The notes: a model not told the origin generated them from the sequence alone. A stretch of 64,000 nt of DNA from Acidiferrobacter thiooxydans (GCF_003333315.1 NZ_PSYR01000001.1:956501-1020500); one strand, 5' to 3'. Positions 19,132 to 26,769 are shown, counted from the first letter of the stretch. A program made the numbers and translations.

Positions 19132-19468
19132 CTATTTCCGTCCGTAAGCCTCGTCGTGGTCGTGATGGATGGTCTGGAAGCGCATGAATGCGTTTTCCCA
19201 TACCACGACCGCGCGGTAGGACTAAGATAATCGAATCGTGTATTTGCCGGGGAAGGCTCCTCAGTTCTTCCCATTTGAGACCATGATCCTGAAAGACCTC
19301 GCTCCAGGTGAGGGCCCTGAGTTTCGTGAGCGTCTTGAAGACCTTCTTGATTTCCGGGGCGTCCAGGGCGAAGAGTTCCGACGGGAACCCAGGGTGGTTC
19401 AGGTCGAGCAGGACTTTGGCGGAATTTCCGCTCGCGTTATCACGCGAGGGCGCCCCAGTCCGGCTCAC
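19132..19468 (-). pseudogene. RelE-like toxin, one frameshift and one nonsense codon
   Basis: The N-terminal frame reads VLLDLNHPGFPSELFALDAPEIKKVFKTLTKLRALTWSEVFQDHGLKWEE. After a one-base shift near 19265 the sequence continues GAFPGKYTIRLS-stop-SYRAVVVWENAFMRFQTIHHDHDEAYGRK. These are the start and end of a RelE-fold toxin family (…LYSLR…RAV…MRFISLHPDHDAAYG). The TAG sits where the family has Gln or similar. The GTG start overlaps the antitoxin stop. The toxin is inactive while its antitoxin frame is intact. Confidence 0.72.
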
Positions 19469-19743
19469 GCGGGTTGCTTACGCTCATTACCGCCTGAATG
19501 GCCAGCGGCCTCGAGTTCTTCCAGCGAAGTTTCCGCGGGTGGGTGGTCGCGCATCCAGGTGTCGGCCTGCGCGAGCTTGTCCCGCACGGCGGGCTCATGC
19601 GCCCACCGCTCGTTTATCGGAACGACGGCCGCCCGCTTCAAGATGATGTCGCCACCCGGTAACTCTTCCACCAGGAAACCTGTTCCCGCGAGCGCTTTCC
19701 CCAGCGAAATCTGGCCGCTTTTGCCCACAATCTTGATGTGCAT
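19465..19743 (-). CDS. Antitoxin of the broken RelE-like pair
   Basis: A 92-residue protein beginning MHIKIVGKSGQISLGKALAG, then FLVEELPGGDIILKRAAVVPINERWAHEP and ending PPAETSLEELEAAG. This pattern belongs to an antitoxin family that precedes the RelE-like toxin described just downstream. AGGG lies 5 bases before ATG 19743; in-frame ATGs at 19761 and 19776 are alternatives. It overlaps the toxin start by four bases. Confidence 0.7.
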   Translation of the reverse strand: MHIKIVGKSGQISLGKALAGTGFLVEELPGGDIILKRAAVVPINERWAHEPAVRDKLAQADTWMRDHPPAETSLEELEAAGHSGGNERKQPA

Positions 19744-19891
19744 AACCCTACTCGCTTTCATGCGGCATGATAGCATGACGGAAGCGGCGGGGAAAGGGGA
19801 AGGGGTGGCAAGGGGTAGAGGTGCCCGCTCCGGTTGGGGAGGCGGCTATCTGGGAGAAGTATGCAGCCATACGGTCGGTGAAATGAAATGA

Positions 19892-19984
19892 GAGGAGGGC
19901 GCCCAGGCGTGGCTGGAAGAGCGCCATGTCAAGGCCCTGCCGCCACAGGCGCACCCGACCGACTTCAGTCGCAAGTGGTGGTAG
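19892..19984 (+). pseudogene. 3' remnant of an AlpA-like regulator
   Basis: Reads EEGAQAWLEERHVKALPPQAHPTDFSRKWW-stop, nearly the same as the C-terminus of the intact AlpA-like protein at 43665-43898. The N-terminal helix-turn-helix is missing. It is followed by a GC-rich inverted repeat at about 19984-20013. Confidence 0.65.
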
Positions 19985-20095
19985 CGCGAACCGGCCCAGG
20001 AAGGCCGGTCGCGCTTGCAGACAAGGCCCGGGGCGGCAGGGAGATGTGGCGCGGCTCGCGGAAACCGCTATGGTGGGTATTCCGCCCCTGTGGAT

Positions 20096-20117
20096 TATAA
20101 TGACCACTATTCTGGTC
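20096..20117 (+). promoter_or_regulatory. Promoter -10 and operator of the VapB/Phd-like gene
   Basis: TATAAT at 20096-20101 is followed at once by the inverted repeat GACCA-CTATTC-TGGTC (20102-20117), 13 bases before the GTG start of the antitoxin. Placement overlapping the transcription start fits autorepression by the antitoxin. The motif is seen; binding is inferred. Confidence 0.5.
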
Positions 20118-20130
20118 GACGAGGCTTTTT

Positions 20131-20364
20131 GTGGAGACCATCAGTTTGGCCGAGGCCAAAGTGCGGCTGAGCGAAATCTTGAACGAGGTCGAGGCGGGCG
20201 GGGAGGTGGTTATTACACGCCACGGCAAGCCGGTCGCGCGTGTGGTGTCGGCGCATGGCTCGCTCAAACCCTTGCCGTCTTTAGCGGCCTTTCGGGCAAG
20301 CCTTCCTCGAGCACGGGCCTCAAGCGCGGAGATCCTGCGCGTTTTGCGCGACGAAGGCTATTGA
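20131..20364 (+). CDS. Phd/YefM-type antitoxin
   Basis: A 77-residue protein, METISLAEAKVRLSEILNEVEAGGEVVITRHGKPVARVV, the standard Phd/prevent-host-death N-terminal DNA-binding domain, followed by a C-terminal toxin-binding helix (SAEILRVLRDEGY). Start is GTG at 20131 behind a promoter and palindrome. The stop TGA abuts the GTG start of a broken PIN toxin. Frame intact. Confidence 0.85.
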   Translation: METISLAEAKVRLSEILNEVEAGGEVVITRHGKPVARVVSAHGSLKPLPSLAAFRASLPRARASSAEILRVLRDEGY

Positions 20365-20794
20365 GTGCTCTATCTCGACACGAGTTTCGTGGCCCCTGGT
20401 CATGCCTGAGGAGTCGAGCGACGCCGTGGAGGCGTTCCTTCGCGACGGCGAAGACGAACTGGCCACGTCCCAATGGACCCGGGTGGAGCTGGCAAGCCTT
20501 GTGTCGCGGCGTGTGCGCATGGGTGAATTCGACGAAGTGCAGGCAGAGGCCATTCGCAAGACCTTCGAGCAGCTCTTGGTGCAGTCGTTTGTCCTCCTCG
20601 CCCCGAGCGTCGGCGATTTCGTGACGGCCGCGCAGCTTCTGACTCCAGCGGATACGGGGCTTCGTGCCGGAGACGCGCTGCATCTCGCCATAGCCACGAA
20701 CCACGGAGCGAAGAGGGTCTATACGCTCGACCGGGGTTTGCTGAAGGCCGGGGAGCAGCTTAAGGTACCCGTCAGTTCGGGAATTCGCTGGTAG
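20365..20794 (+). pseudogene. PIN-domain toxin (VapC), frameshifted near the start
   Basis: GTG at 20365 begins VLYLDTSFVAP, which carries the first catalytic Asp. A one-base deletion near 20390 shifts the frame and the product stops after 14 codons. The rest is open in the +1 frame from 20402: MPEESSDAVEAFLRDG...TRVELASLVSRR...AGDALHLAIATNHG...VYTLDRGL, with the remaining PIN acidic residues. Without the first Asp-containing strand the downstream frame should lack RNase activity. Confidence 0.75.
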
Positions 20795-20834
20795 TGGATT
20801 CGCGCAAGGCGCCTGTCTTGTCCAGTGAGGCAGT

Positions 20835-20894
20835 CGTATCAAGGTTCCGCCACCGCAGACGCATCCGACCGATTTCGGCCGTAACTGGTGGTAG
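20835..20894 (+). pseudogene. Second 3' remnant of an AlpA-like regulator
   Basis: Reads RIKVPPPQTHPTDFGRNWW-stop, matching the C-terminal 20 residues of the AlpA-like protein at 43665-43898. The GC-rich inverted-repeat flank also resembles that after the 19984 remnant (GGCCCTGGGAAGGCCGG). Only the tail survives. Confidence 0.55.
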
Positions 20895-21069
20895 TGTGGG
20901 CCCTGGGAAGGCCGGCCGTGCTTGTAGGGCGAGGCTCGTGGCCCGCTACCTCGCCGCGTGTGAAGCGAGCGCGTTCGGCGCGACCCGTATGCGAGCACGC
21001 CTAGCGGCTTAGGGTCACCTGGTCCGTGCTACTATCGGGTCGGGCTTCTTGCGAGAAGGGGTGGCGTCC

Positions 21070-21279
21070 ATGAAACAGATAGCGGAAGCGGTCATTGACG
21101 AGAACGGTCAAATCCATCTCATTGAACCGCTGCACGTCACAGGCGCCCACCGTGCCTTGGTAACGGTGCTCGATGAGCCGCCGGCGGCTTGGGACGAGAC
21201 GCTTGCGGCGGCGGGGCAATCTCTGGCGCAGGACTGGCTGCGCCCCGAAGAGGACAAGGCATGGGCGCACCTGCAGTAG
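21070..21279 (+). CDS. Antitoxin of a MazF/PemK-type pair (toxin deleted)
   Basis: A 69-residue protein, MKQIAEAVIDENGQIHLIEPL..GAHRALVTVLDEPP...LAQDWLRPEEDKAWAHLQ. This pattern is typical of small antitoxins that precede MazF/PemK-like toxins. ATG 21070 is preferred over the GTG/TTG starts upstream. Only about 10 codons of the toxin remain downstream, so this is an orphan antitoxin. Confidence 0.65.
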   Translation: MKQIAEAVIDENGQIHLIEPLHVTGAHRALVTVLDEPPAAWDETLAAAGQSLAQDWLRPEEDKAWAHLQ

Positions 21280-21311
21280 GTGCGGGCATCCTGATTCCGT
21301 TTCCTGCGTGA
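21279..21311 (+). pseudogene. MazF/PemK-like toxin N-terminal stub
   Basis: GAGILIPFPA-stop, equivalent to the G-D-V-V-L-I-P-F-P start of MazF/PemK toxins, directly after the antitoxin stop. The rest of the gene is absent; about 20 bases later a HigB tail begins. Confidence 0.5.
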
Positions 21312-21330
21312 GCAATAGGGGGCCACGTTG

Positions 21331-21387
21331 GCATCCGAACTCGAGAGGGGTCACGCCTACGTCGTGGACTATGAGGACTATCACTGA
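21331..21387 (+). pseudogene. HigB-like toxin C-terminal remnant
   Basis: Reads ASELERGHAYVVDYEDYH-stop, matching the F-E-x-G-D-A-Y-V-V-D-Y-E-D-Y-H end of HigB/RelE-type toxins. It lies just before the HigA-like antitoxin, the expected order. A deletion seems to have fused the start of a mazF-like gene to the end of higB. Confidence 0.55.
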
Positions 21388-21392
21388 TAGCT

Positions 21393-21678
21393 ATGCACAA
21401 TCCTCCACATCCAGGGGAATTTCTCACCGCGGTCTATCTGGAGCCCAACGGGCTCAGTGCCCGGGAACTCGCAGTCACGCTCGATGCCTCGGCCTCGACC
21501 TTGCGTCGCATCCTGAAGGGGCAGAGTGGCATAAGTCCGGACATGGCCCTGCGTCTTTCCAAGGCGCTCGGACGCTCCCCGGAGAGCTGGCTTGCTGCAG
21601 TCCCGATATGACCTCTGGCAAGCCAAACAGCGTGTCAAATTGAGCCGGGTCGGCAGGGTCCGGCTGACTGCAATGTGA
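21393..21678 (+). pseudogene. HigA-family antitoxin, C-terminal frameshift
   Basis: MHNPPHPGEFLTAVYLEPNGLSARELAVTLDASASTLRRILKGQSGISPDMALRLSKALGRSPESWL is a full HigA/XRE helix-turn-helix domain. The annotated frame then stops at 21611 after AAVPI. In the next frame the normal tail continues LQSRYDLWQAKQRVKL, to a stop at 21678. The DNA-binding domain could still be made as a 72-residue protein. Its toxin survives only as a tail. Confidence 0.7.
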
Positions 21679-22137
21679 TGCTTCATCGGCATCGACCCCG
21701 GTAAACAGGGTGCCCTTGCTGTCATCAACGAACATCTCGATGTGCTGTTTATGGCCCGGACGCCCAAGACGACCGCCGGCATGGCGGACGTCGCGCGGCA
21801 GGCGATGTAGCTCGGGGAGGTAAAGCTTGCGGTGCTCGAGCGCACCCAGGCGATGTCCGGGAACGGCGTCGTCGCCATGCACAGCTATGGCCGTCAGGCA
21901 GGCACCTGGGAGGGCATCCTGGTCACGCTAGGCGTACCCCTTATCCAGCCGTACCGGCGGGTTTGGCAGGCGCTTGTGAGCGCACCGGGCTGCAGGCGCG
22001 GGGTGACCAAAAAACGCTCCATCGCCTCCGCGAAGCGCCTGTTTGGGGTGACCCTCAAGAAGAGTCAGGATGGTATCGCCGATGCCCTACACATGGCCCT
22101 GTGGGCCTTGCACGTATATGCGACTGGGGGAATGTAG
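21679..22137 (+). pseudogene. RuvC-like Holliday junction resolvase (phage type), nonsense codon and lost start
   Basis: The frame reads CFIGIDPGKQGALAVI..LDVLFMARTPKT, then TAG at 21808, then VKLAVLERTQAMSGNGVVAMHSYGRQAGTWEGIL...KKRSIASAKRLFG...QDGIADALHMALWAL. This is an RNase H-fold resolvase: D in GIDPG, E in LER, and the C-terminal D-G-I-A-D-A helix. The first codon is TGC and a stop precedes it, so no start remains. It looks like phage or plasmid debris. Confidence 0.68.
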
Positions 22138-22173
22138 GGCCGGGCCTATACGTACACACGAAAGGAGGCCCTT

Positions 22174-22431
22174 ATGGTGAAACACAAAAAGAGATTGCAG
22201 CTGGTTGAGGTGGCGTGGGTCGACGCCGACCGCAACCCGGGCTGGGTCAACGACGAACAGGTCGATGATGAGGAAGGGGAGGGTCAGGCCTATGGATTGC
22301 TCGTAAGGAAGAAGACGGCGCGCTTTGTGTTTCTCGCCCACCAGTATAATCACGGTGACTGGCTCGGCCTATTTCGTATCCCTGTGGGGATGGTGCGCGA
22401 AATCCGCGTCATCGAAACCTATCCGCTATGA
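22174..22431 (+). CDS. Small mobile-element-type protein of unknown function
   Basis: An 85-residue protein, MVKHKKRLQLVEVAWVDADRNPGW...AYGLLVRKKTARFVFLAHQYNHGDWLGLFRIPVGMVREI. The layout (E-W/V-x-D ... Y-G-x-L-V ... L-A-x-Q ... I-P-x-G) resembles small phage/plasmid-borne beta-rich proteins. AAGGAGG ribosome site lies just upstream. A degraded copy is at 12722-12961; in both places a convergent vapC follows. Confidence 0.6.
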   Translation: MVKHKKRLQLVEVAWVDADRNPGWVNDEQVDDEEGEGQAYGLLVRKKTARFVFLAHQYNHGDWLGLFRIPVGMVREIRVIETYPL

Positions 22432-22436
22432 CTAGG

Positions 22437-22856
22437 TCAAGTAACCTTTTCGAAAGGATTGAGCGTAGCGACGCCGCTTGGCGCCACGTCACGGGTGTTG
22501 CGCGTGACAAGTATCAGTCCGTGTTCTTGCGCCGTTGCGGCGAGCAGTCCATCCACCAGCGGTAAGGGGTTGGGTACATTGTTTTCCGCCCAACGCTTGG
22601 CGATGGGCGTCGTAATGGGCAGGATTCTATCCTGAAATGTAGATTCCAGGGTTCGCAGTTTTTCGGCCAGTCGACTGGTCTGCGGTGCATCGCGGCGACG
22701 GAGGCGGGCTATACCCTGTTGCAGCTCCCCGATGATGAGCACCGAAAGAAAGAGGTCCCCATAAGAGGCTTGCGCGAACCAATCCTGTGCGGACGAGGTC
22801 GCCCGGGCGCCTTTTTGCAGTTCCGAGATGATGTTGGTGTCTAAGAGATAGGCCAT
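22437..22856 (-). CDS. vapC: PIN-domain ribonuclease toxin VapC
   Basis: A 139-residue PIN protein with an intact acidic set: LLDTNIISEL (D6), GELQQGIARL (Glu), VDGLLAATAQEHG (Asp) and TRNTRDV (Asp). It would cleave RNA when not bound by antitoxin. It overlaps the upstream antitoxin gene by 16 bases. A decayed copy lies at 12962-13330. This is the only VapBC in the window with both frames open. Confidence 0.85.
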   Translation of the reverse strand: MAYLLDTNIISELQKGARATSSAQDWFAQASYGDLFLSVLIIGELQQGIARLRRRDAPQTSRLAEKLRTLESTFQDRILPITTPIAKRWAENNVPNPLPLVDGLLAATAQEHGLILVTRNTRDVAPSGVATLNPFEKVT

Positions 22857-23074
22857 TCCGGGATGTCTCGCCCCGTCTCCTGGGAGCGGGTGAGGTCCAC
22901 GTCCGTAAGCCCTTGCGCCACTTCACACAGCAACGCCTTGAACTGCCGTTGGCGTTCTTCCGAGGAGGCGTCTTTGGCCAGAACAACGACCTTCACCGGT
23001 GTCCCATCGGGGATATTCTCCGGGACCGGTACCGAATGGTTGCTTGTGACACTCTCGAATTCGAGGGCTCGCAT
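22841..23074 (-). CDS. vapB: VapB-type antitoxin
   Basis: A 77-residue protein, MRALEFESVTSNHSVPVPENIPDGTPVKVVVLAKD, with an AbrB-like beta-strand N-terminus typical of antitoxins paired with VapC. AAGGAG lies 8 bases before ATG 23074, and a likely -10 (TACAAT, minus strand 23131-23136) sits about 60 bases upstream. Overlaps vapC. Confidence 0.75.
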   Translation of the reverse strand: MRALEFESVTSNHSVPVPENIPDGTPVKVVVLAKDASSEERQRQFKALLCEVAQGLTDVDLTRSQETGRDIPEWPIS

Positions 23075-23173
23075 ATGTTGTCACTCCTTATCCCGCGGAA
23101 AAGTCTTCCGAGATAGGCAAACAGACTGACATTGTAGCAGAAAGCGGCGCGCGTCGGTCTTTAACCTAAGTCG

Positions 23174-23386
23174 GTGCTCGATGTGGGGGCTATTGCCCTA
23201 TCCTCGCTGCCCGCATCGACGGCTGCGACTGGCAATCTCGTGCCCTCGAGCGAAACCGACCCAGGCGCCGACCATTACCGGCAGAGCGCCAACCAGGCGT
23301 TGACCGTGTTCGTGGGCGCGCTCAAGGCCTGCAAGCTGCGCTACAACTTCACGGACCTCGCCATCCTGCTGCAATCCGGCCTCGCG
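23174..23386 (+). pseudogene. Fragment resembling a conjugative coupling protein (TraD/VirD4-like)
   Basis: Reads LDVGAIALSSLPASTAATGNLV...DHYRQSANQALTVFVGALKACKLRYNFTDLAILLQSGLA and is cut by the IS21 right end at 23387. The ALTVFVGALKA..YNFTDLAILLQS segment resembles type IV secretion coupling ATPases. Neither Walker box is present. Tentative. Confidence 0.4.
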
Positions 23387-23395
23387 TGCGTATTC

Positions 23396-23480
23396 CGATG
23401 AAGATGACCGCCGATTCCGGCGGATGGTGACCGCGGATTCCGGTCGAAGGTGACCGATCAATCCGGGCGAAGATGACCGG
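23396..23480. repeat. IS21 right-end terminal repeats
   Basis: Four spaced copies of a GATGACCGCCGATTCCGG-like unit at about 20-25-bp intervals. IS21 elements carry such multiple transposase-binding repeats at each end. The left-end counterpart is at 27715-27830. Confidence 0.7.
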
Positions 23481-23521
23481 CCAGAGAGCCGGTCGCGCTG
23501 AACGACTTTTACACTACATAA

Positions 23522-24190
23522 TCACAGACCGTCAATGGTCTTGGCCCCCTGTGTGTGGGTGTTAGGGAGATCAGGCCGGGCAGACGGAGAGCGCCCCGGC
23601 TTCTTGGTTTGATCAGAGGGTGCAAGCGCGGCGTACACCGCGAGCTCTCCCCGCAGTCTCCCGCATTCCTCGGCGCGCTGGTCGTTATGGAGTTGCGCCG
23701 CCTCCAGTTCCGCCTTCAGTTCCGCGATACGCGCCTCCAGTTGAGTGATCTTCGCGGCGTGCGCGGCAAGATGCGTCTCGGCGGTGGCCAGGGCCGGCTT
23801 GAGGGTCGCAATCCGGCCCTCCTGGTCCTGTACGGTGCGCTCGAGGTGTGCGATCTCCTGCAGGGTCTCCTGCGCCTGCATCTGGGACTCCGCGATCTGG
23901 GTGTGGGCGGCACTACGGACAGCCTGGACCTCCTGCTGGGCGAGCTCGGACGCGGCGGTCCAGACCCGGGCCAGGGCCTGGTGCGCGGCGGCCTCGATCT
24001 CGGGCGGTAGGGGCGGGAGTGGGTGGGTTGGGATATGGCTCTTCCAGGCACGCAGATGCTGGGAGAGGGTCGTGAAGCTGCCGTGGCCCAAGGCCTCGCG
24101 GAGGGCCTGGACGGTGACGGGTTGGGCGCGGTCGGCCAGCGCCTGCGCGGCGGCAAAGACCTGGTCTTGGGTAATACCTGTGCGGGACAT
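23522..24190 (-). CDS. KfrA-like DNA-binding coiled-coil protein, IS21 passenger
   Basis: A 222-residue protein. The N-terminal part, MSRTGITQDQVFAAAQALADR...TVQALREALGHGSFTTLSQHLRAWK, is the KfrA_N DNA-binding domain of plasmid KfrA proteins. Residues about 60-190 form a long alanine-rich coiled coil (AHLERTVQDQEGRIATLK...). AGGAG precedes ATG 24190. It lies between istB and the IS21 right end, so it is cargo of the IS. KfrA represses its own promoter on IncP-type plasmids; the repeats upstream at 24229-24252 could be its operator. Confidence 0.78.
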   Translation of the reverse strand: MSRTGITQDQVFAAAQALADRAQPVTVQALREALGHGSFTTLSQHLRAWKSHIPTHPLPPLPPEIEAAAHQALARVWTAASELAQQEVQAVRSAAHTQIAESQMQAQETLQEIAHLERTVQDQEGRIATLKPALATAETHLAAHAAKITQLEARIAELKAELEAAQLHNDQRAEECGRLRGELAVYAALAPSDQTKKPGRSPSARPDLPNTHTQGAKTIDGL

Positions 24191-24228
24191 GAGAACTCCT
24201 GTATTGAGGGGGTGGTTCATGGCGTCCG

Positions 24229-24252
24229 TAATTACGTATGTAATTACGTAAT
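24229..24252. promoter_or_regulatory. Candidate KfrA operator (TAATTACGTA repeats)
   Basis: Two direct copies of TAATTACGTA (24229-24238 and 24241-24250) separated by TG, the second forming the palindrome ATTACGTAAT. It is A/T-rich in a GC-rich element and lies 38 bases upstream of the kfrA-like start, as expected for an autoregulatory site. Confidence 0.5.
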
Positions 24253-24266
24253 GCCGTTCGGGTACG

Positions 24267-25007
24267 CTACGCCTGGGCCTGACTCTTGCGCTTGCGCATC
24301 GACTCGCCTTCGAGTGTCAGGGTGCGGGCGGAGTGCAGCAAGCGATCGAGGATGGCATCGGCGAGCGTCGGGTCGCCGATGTACTCGTACCAGTGCTCGA
24401 CCGGCAACTGGCTCGTGATGAGCGTGGCGCGCGCGCCGATGCGATCATCGAGGATCTCCAGCAAGTCGCCGCGCTCGCGCGCGCCCAAAGGAGAGATGGC
24501 GAAGTCATCGATTACCAGCAGGCTCGTCTTGGCGAGTGCGGCCAGGCGTTTGCGGAAGCTCCCGTCGGCGTGCGCGAGGGTCAGTTCCTCGAAGAGCCGC
24601 GGGGCACGCACGTAGAGGGCCGACAGCCCCTGCCGGCAGGCCTGATGCGCCAGGGCGCAGGCGAGGAAGGTCTTGCCGCAGCCGGTGGCGCCCTGGATGA
24701 GGAGGTTCTGCCCCACCCGGATCCAGTCGCAGGCGGTGAGCGTCGCGATGTGCGCGCGGTCGAGACCCCGGCGGGCGCGGAAGTCCAGATCCTCCAGGCA
24801 GGCGCGCTCCTTCAGTTGCGCCTGCTGCAGGAGGCGCGTGAGCCTGCGGCTCTCGCGGAACACCGCCTCGCGCTCGACGAGCAGCCCAATGCGCTCCTCG
24901 AAGGACAGGCCCTGGGCGGCGCTTTGGGTCATCTGCTCTGAGAGGGCCGCGGCCATGCCGTGGAGCTTCAGGGCGTTTAAGGCATCAAGGGTGGGTTGGA
25001 TCAACAT
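24267..25007 (-). CDS. istB: IS21 helper ATPase IstB
   Basis: A 246-residue AAA+ ATPase of the DnaA/DnaC type: IQGATGCGKTFLACALAHQA (Walker A), SLLVIDDFAISPLG (Walker B), and the Arg-finger region ITSQLPVEHWYEYIGDPTLADAILDRLLHSA. It loads IstA on target DNA and licenses transposition. ATG 25007 overlaps the istA stop by 7 bases, the usual coupled arrangement. Confidence 0.95.
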   Translation of the reverse strand: MLIQPTLDALNALKLHGMAAALSEQMTQSAAQGLSFEERIGLLVEREAVFRESRRLTRLLQQAQLKERACLEDLDFRARRGLDRAHIATLTACDWIRVGQNLLIQGATGCGKTFLACALAHQACRQGLSALYVRAPRLFEELTLAHADGSFRKRLAALAKTSLLVIDDFAISPLGARERGDLLEILDDRIGARATLITSQLPVEHWYEYIGDPTLADAILDRLLHSARTLTLEGESMRKRKSQAQA

Positions 25008-25508
25008 GGTTCCGATTCTCCTTCAGTACGGGTTGAGGTTTGGGTGGTGGACTGGAAGTACGCCGCGCCGCGCACGTTGTCGTGGTGGACCGGCGGGATG
25101 GCAGACGCCCCCTCAGGGGTCGTGCCGGGCGGGGGTTGCTGATCGAGCCGCGCCTCGAGGATGGATTTCACGCTTTTGAGCACCGGCGAGCCGATCGCAA
25201 GCGCCCGCTGGCAGGCGGCCTCCAGGCGCACGTTCCCATACCGCTTGCCGAGATTCAGGAGCCCCAGACAGGCGCGGTAGCCCTGCTCGGGGTGCGGGCG
25301 GTGGTCGAACTGCCATTGCACGATGGCCTGGGTCTTGGGGCCGATGCTGTGCGCCCAGCGTAAGAGCCGCCCGGGCGTCCACTCCCGGTGCCGGCGATGG
25401 GCCTCGGGCATGTGTTCGGCAAGCGTCGTGAACTTCCCGCGCGCGAGCGCGCGGGCATGGACGGCCACACGCTTGCTCTTGAAGAAGAACTCGACGGTTG
25501 AGGCGGTC
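25001..25508 (-). pseudogene. istA: IS21 transposase IstA, C-terminal part
   Basis: Reads TASTVEFFFKSKRVAVHARALARGKFTTLAEHMPEAHRRHREW and on to the normal C-terminus. The DDE catalytic region is absent. The 5' side is cut at 25508 by an IS3-A copy. The matching N-terminal piece is at 27917-28192 on the other strand. Confidence 0.85.
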
Positions 25509-25519
25509 TGAAGTGGTCC

Positions 25520-26413
25520 CTACGCAGCGGACCTCATAGACGGGTCTTGATCTGGGTGTTGCATTCTGCGCGCATACTCGTTGGGCGACAAGTATCCGAG
25601 TGATGAGTGCAGGCGGACAGGATTGTAGAATCCGTGGATGTATTGCGCGATCGCTCTGTGGGCGTCCTGTTTTGTCGCATACGGCTCGGTCGCTTCTTCG
25701 GTCTTCAGTGTTGCGAAGAAGCTCTCCGAGACCGCATTGTCCCAGCAATTTCCCTTGCGACTCATGCTGGCCACCATGCCAAGTGCGCCGAGAGCGTTGC
25801 GGAAGTCATCGCTGGCATACTGGCTGCCGCGGTCGGAATGAAACACCGTACCGGATGGCGGTGTCTGGAGATGGCAGGCATTGCGCAGCGCATTGAGCAC
25901 CAGCTCATCGGGCATGCGATCCGAGAGGCTGTAGCCGAGCACCTGGCGTGTCTGTAAGGCGATAATCACCGCCAGGTACAGCCAGCCCTCACGAGTGGCA
26001 ACGTACGTGATGTCGCTTGTCCAGGCCGGCACGGCTGTGTCGACGCTAAATCGCCTCTGTAGGACGTTCGGGGCGATGGCGCGCTGATGGGCACTGTCGG
26101 TCGTGCGCGGCACGAAGCGCCCTTTACGCACGCCTCGCAAGCCTTCCTCGCGCATCACTCGATGCACACGTTTGGGGTTGATGCGCATGCCCTGTGCGCG
26201 CAGGGCATGCGTGAGGCGCCGGCGACCATAGCGGCGCCGGCTTTCCTCGTGGACCTGTATGATCGCTGCACGCAACGGAGCGTCCGCGTCGCTCTGTGGC
26301 GCACGTTCTCGGGCCTGCCAGGCGAAGAATCCCGACGTCGATACCTCAAGTACCCGGCACATGAACCCGATCGGGTAGTGAGTCCGCTGCGAGGCGATAT
26401 AGGCGTACTTCAC
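25520..26413 (-). CDS. IS3-A transposase OrfB
   Basis: A 297-residue integrase-like DDE transposase with D in WTSDITYV, D in FHSDRGSQYAS and E in NAVSESFFATLK. Frame is -1 relative to OrfA, overlapping by four bases; the A-run ATAAAAAAAGC at the end of orfA is a typical slippery site for OrfAB fusion. This copy differs slightly from copies 2 and 3 (Val/Ile in the antisense of 25800). Confidence 0.93.
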   Translation of the reverse strand: MKYAYIASQRTHYPIGFMCRVLEVSTSGFFAWQARERAPQSDADAPLRAAIIQVHEESRRRYGRRRLTHALRAQGMRINPKRVHRVMREEGLRGVRKGRFVPRTTDSAHQRAIAPNVLQRRFSVDTAVPAWTSDITYVATREGWLYLAVIIALQTRQVLGYSLSDRMPDELVLNALRNACHLQTPPSGTVFHSDRGSQYASDDFRNALGALGMVASMSRKGNCWDNAVSESFFATLKTEEATEPYATKQDAHRAIAQYIHGFYNPVRLHSSLGYLSPNEYARRMQHPDQDPSMRSAA

Positions 26414-26706
26414 TTGGACTCCTTCGCAAAGTACGCTGCGGCTTTTTTTATGAAATCGCGCTCCATGCGCAGCTGAGCATTCTCGGCTCGAAGCCGTGCA
26501 TTCTCAGCTTCCACATCGCTCACAGGACGGCGCTTCCCGTCCTTGGCGAACCCTGCTCCATCACGCGAAATGCGGATCCAATTAGCCAGCGTCTTGACCG
26601 AAATACCGAGCTTGCGGGCAGCCTTTGCCGCTCCGAGGCTCTCTGCCAATGACACTGCCTGCGCCTTGTAATCGGCGGTATATTGAGCACGAACCTGACG
26701 TTCCAT
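26410..26706 (-). CDS. IS3-A OrfA
   Basis: 98-residue helix-turn-helix protein MERQVRAQYTADYKAQAV...ARKLGISVKTLANWI with a leucine-zipper-like VEAENARLRAENAQLRMERDF end, standard IS3 OrfA. Confidence 0.9.
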   Translation of the reverse strand: MERQVRAQYTADYKAQAVSLAESLGAAKAARKLGISVKTLANWIRISRDGAGFAKDGKRRPVSDVEAENARLRAENAQLRMERDFIKKAAAYFAKESK

Positions 26707-26769
26707 AGTGACCTCCAAGTGGTTGGTTTAATCCATCCATTAGAGGTCCGTCAACGGGGGACCACTTCA

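Larger units (their letters stand above)
23387..25508 (-). mobile_element. IS21-family element, right part (with KfrA passenger)
   Basis: Contains, from right to left on the minus strand, the istA C-terminus, istB, a kfrA-like gene, and a terminal region of short repeats ending at about 23387 (TGCGTATTCCGATGAAGATG). The other end, with the same terminal motif (TGCATATTCCGAAGCAAGATG), is at 27699 in the opposite orientation because of an IS3-A-mediated inversion. The middle of istA (about 240 residues) is missing. Confidence 0.8.
25509..26769 (-). mobile_element. IS3-family element IS3-A, copy 1
   Basis: 1261 bp, ends TGAAGTGGTCCC...GGGACCACTTCA. Nearly identical to copies at 28193-29453 and 49937-51197. 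Left flank (istA) and right flank (IS5 transposase) do not match as a target duplication, because recombination with copy 2 exchanged the flanks: the GGC duplication of the IS5 insertion is split between 26770-26772 and 29454-29456. Confidence 0.93.

Noticed and set aside
22841-23129. Plus-strand frame MSRPVSWERVRSTSVSPC...
   Set aside because: It is antisense to the clear VapB antitoxin, which has a ribosome site and overlaps vapC.
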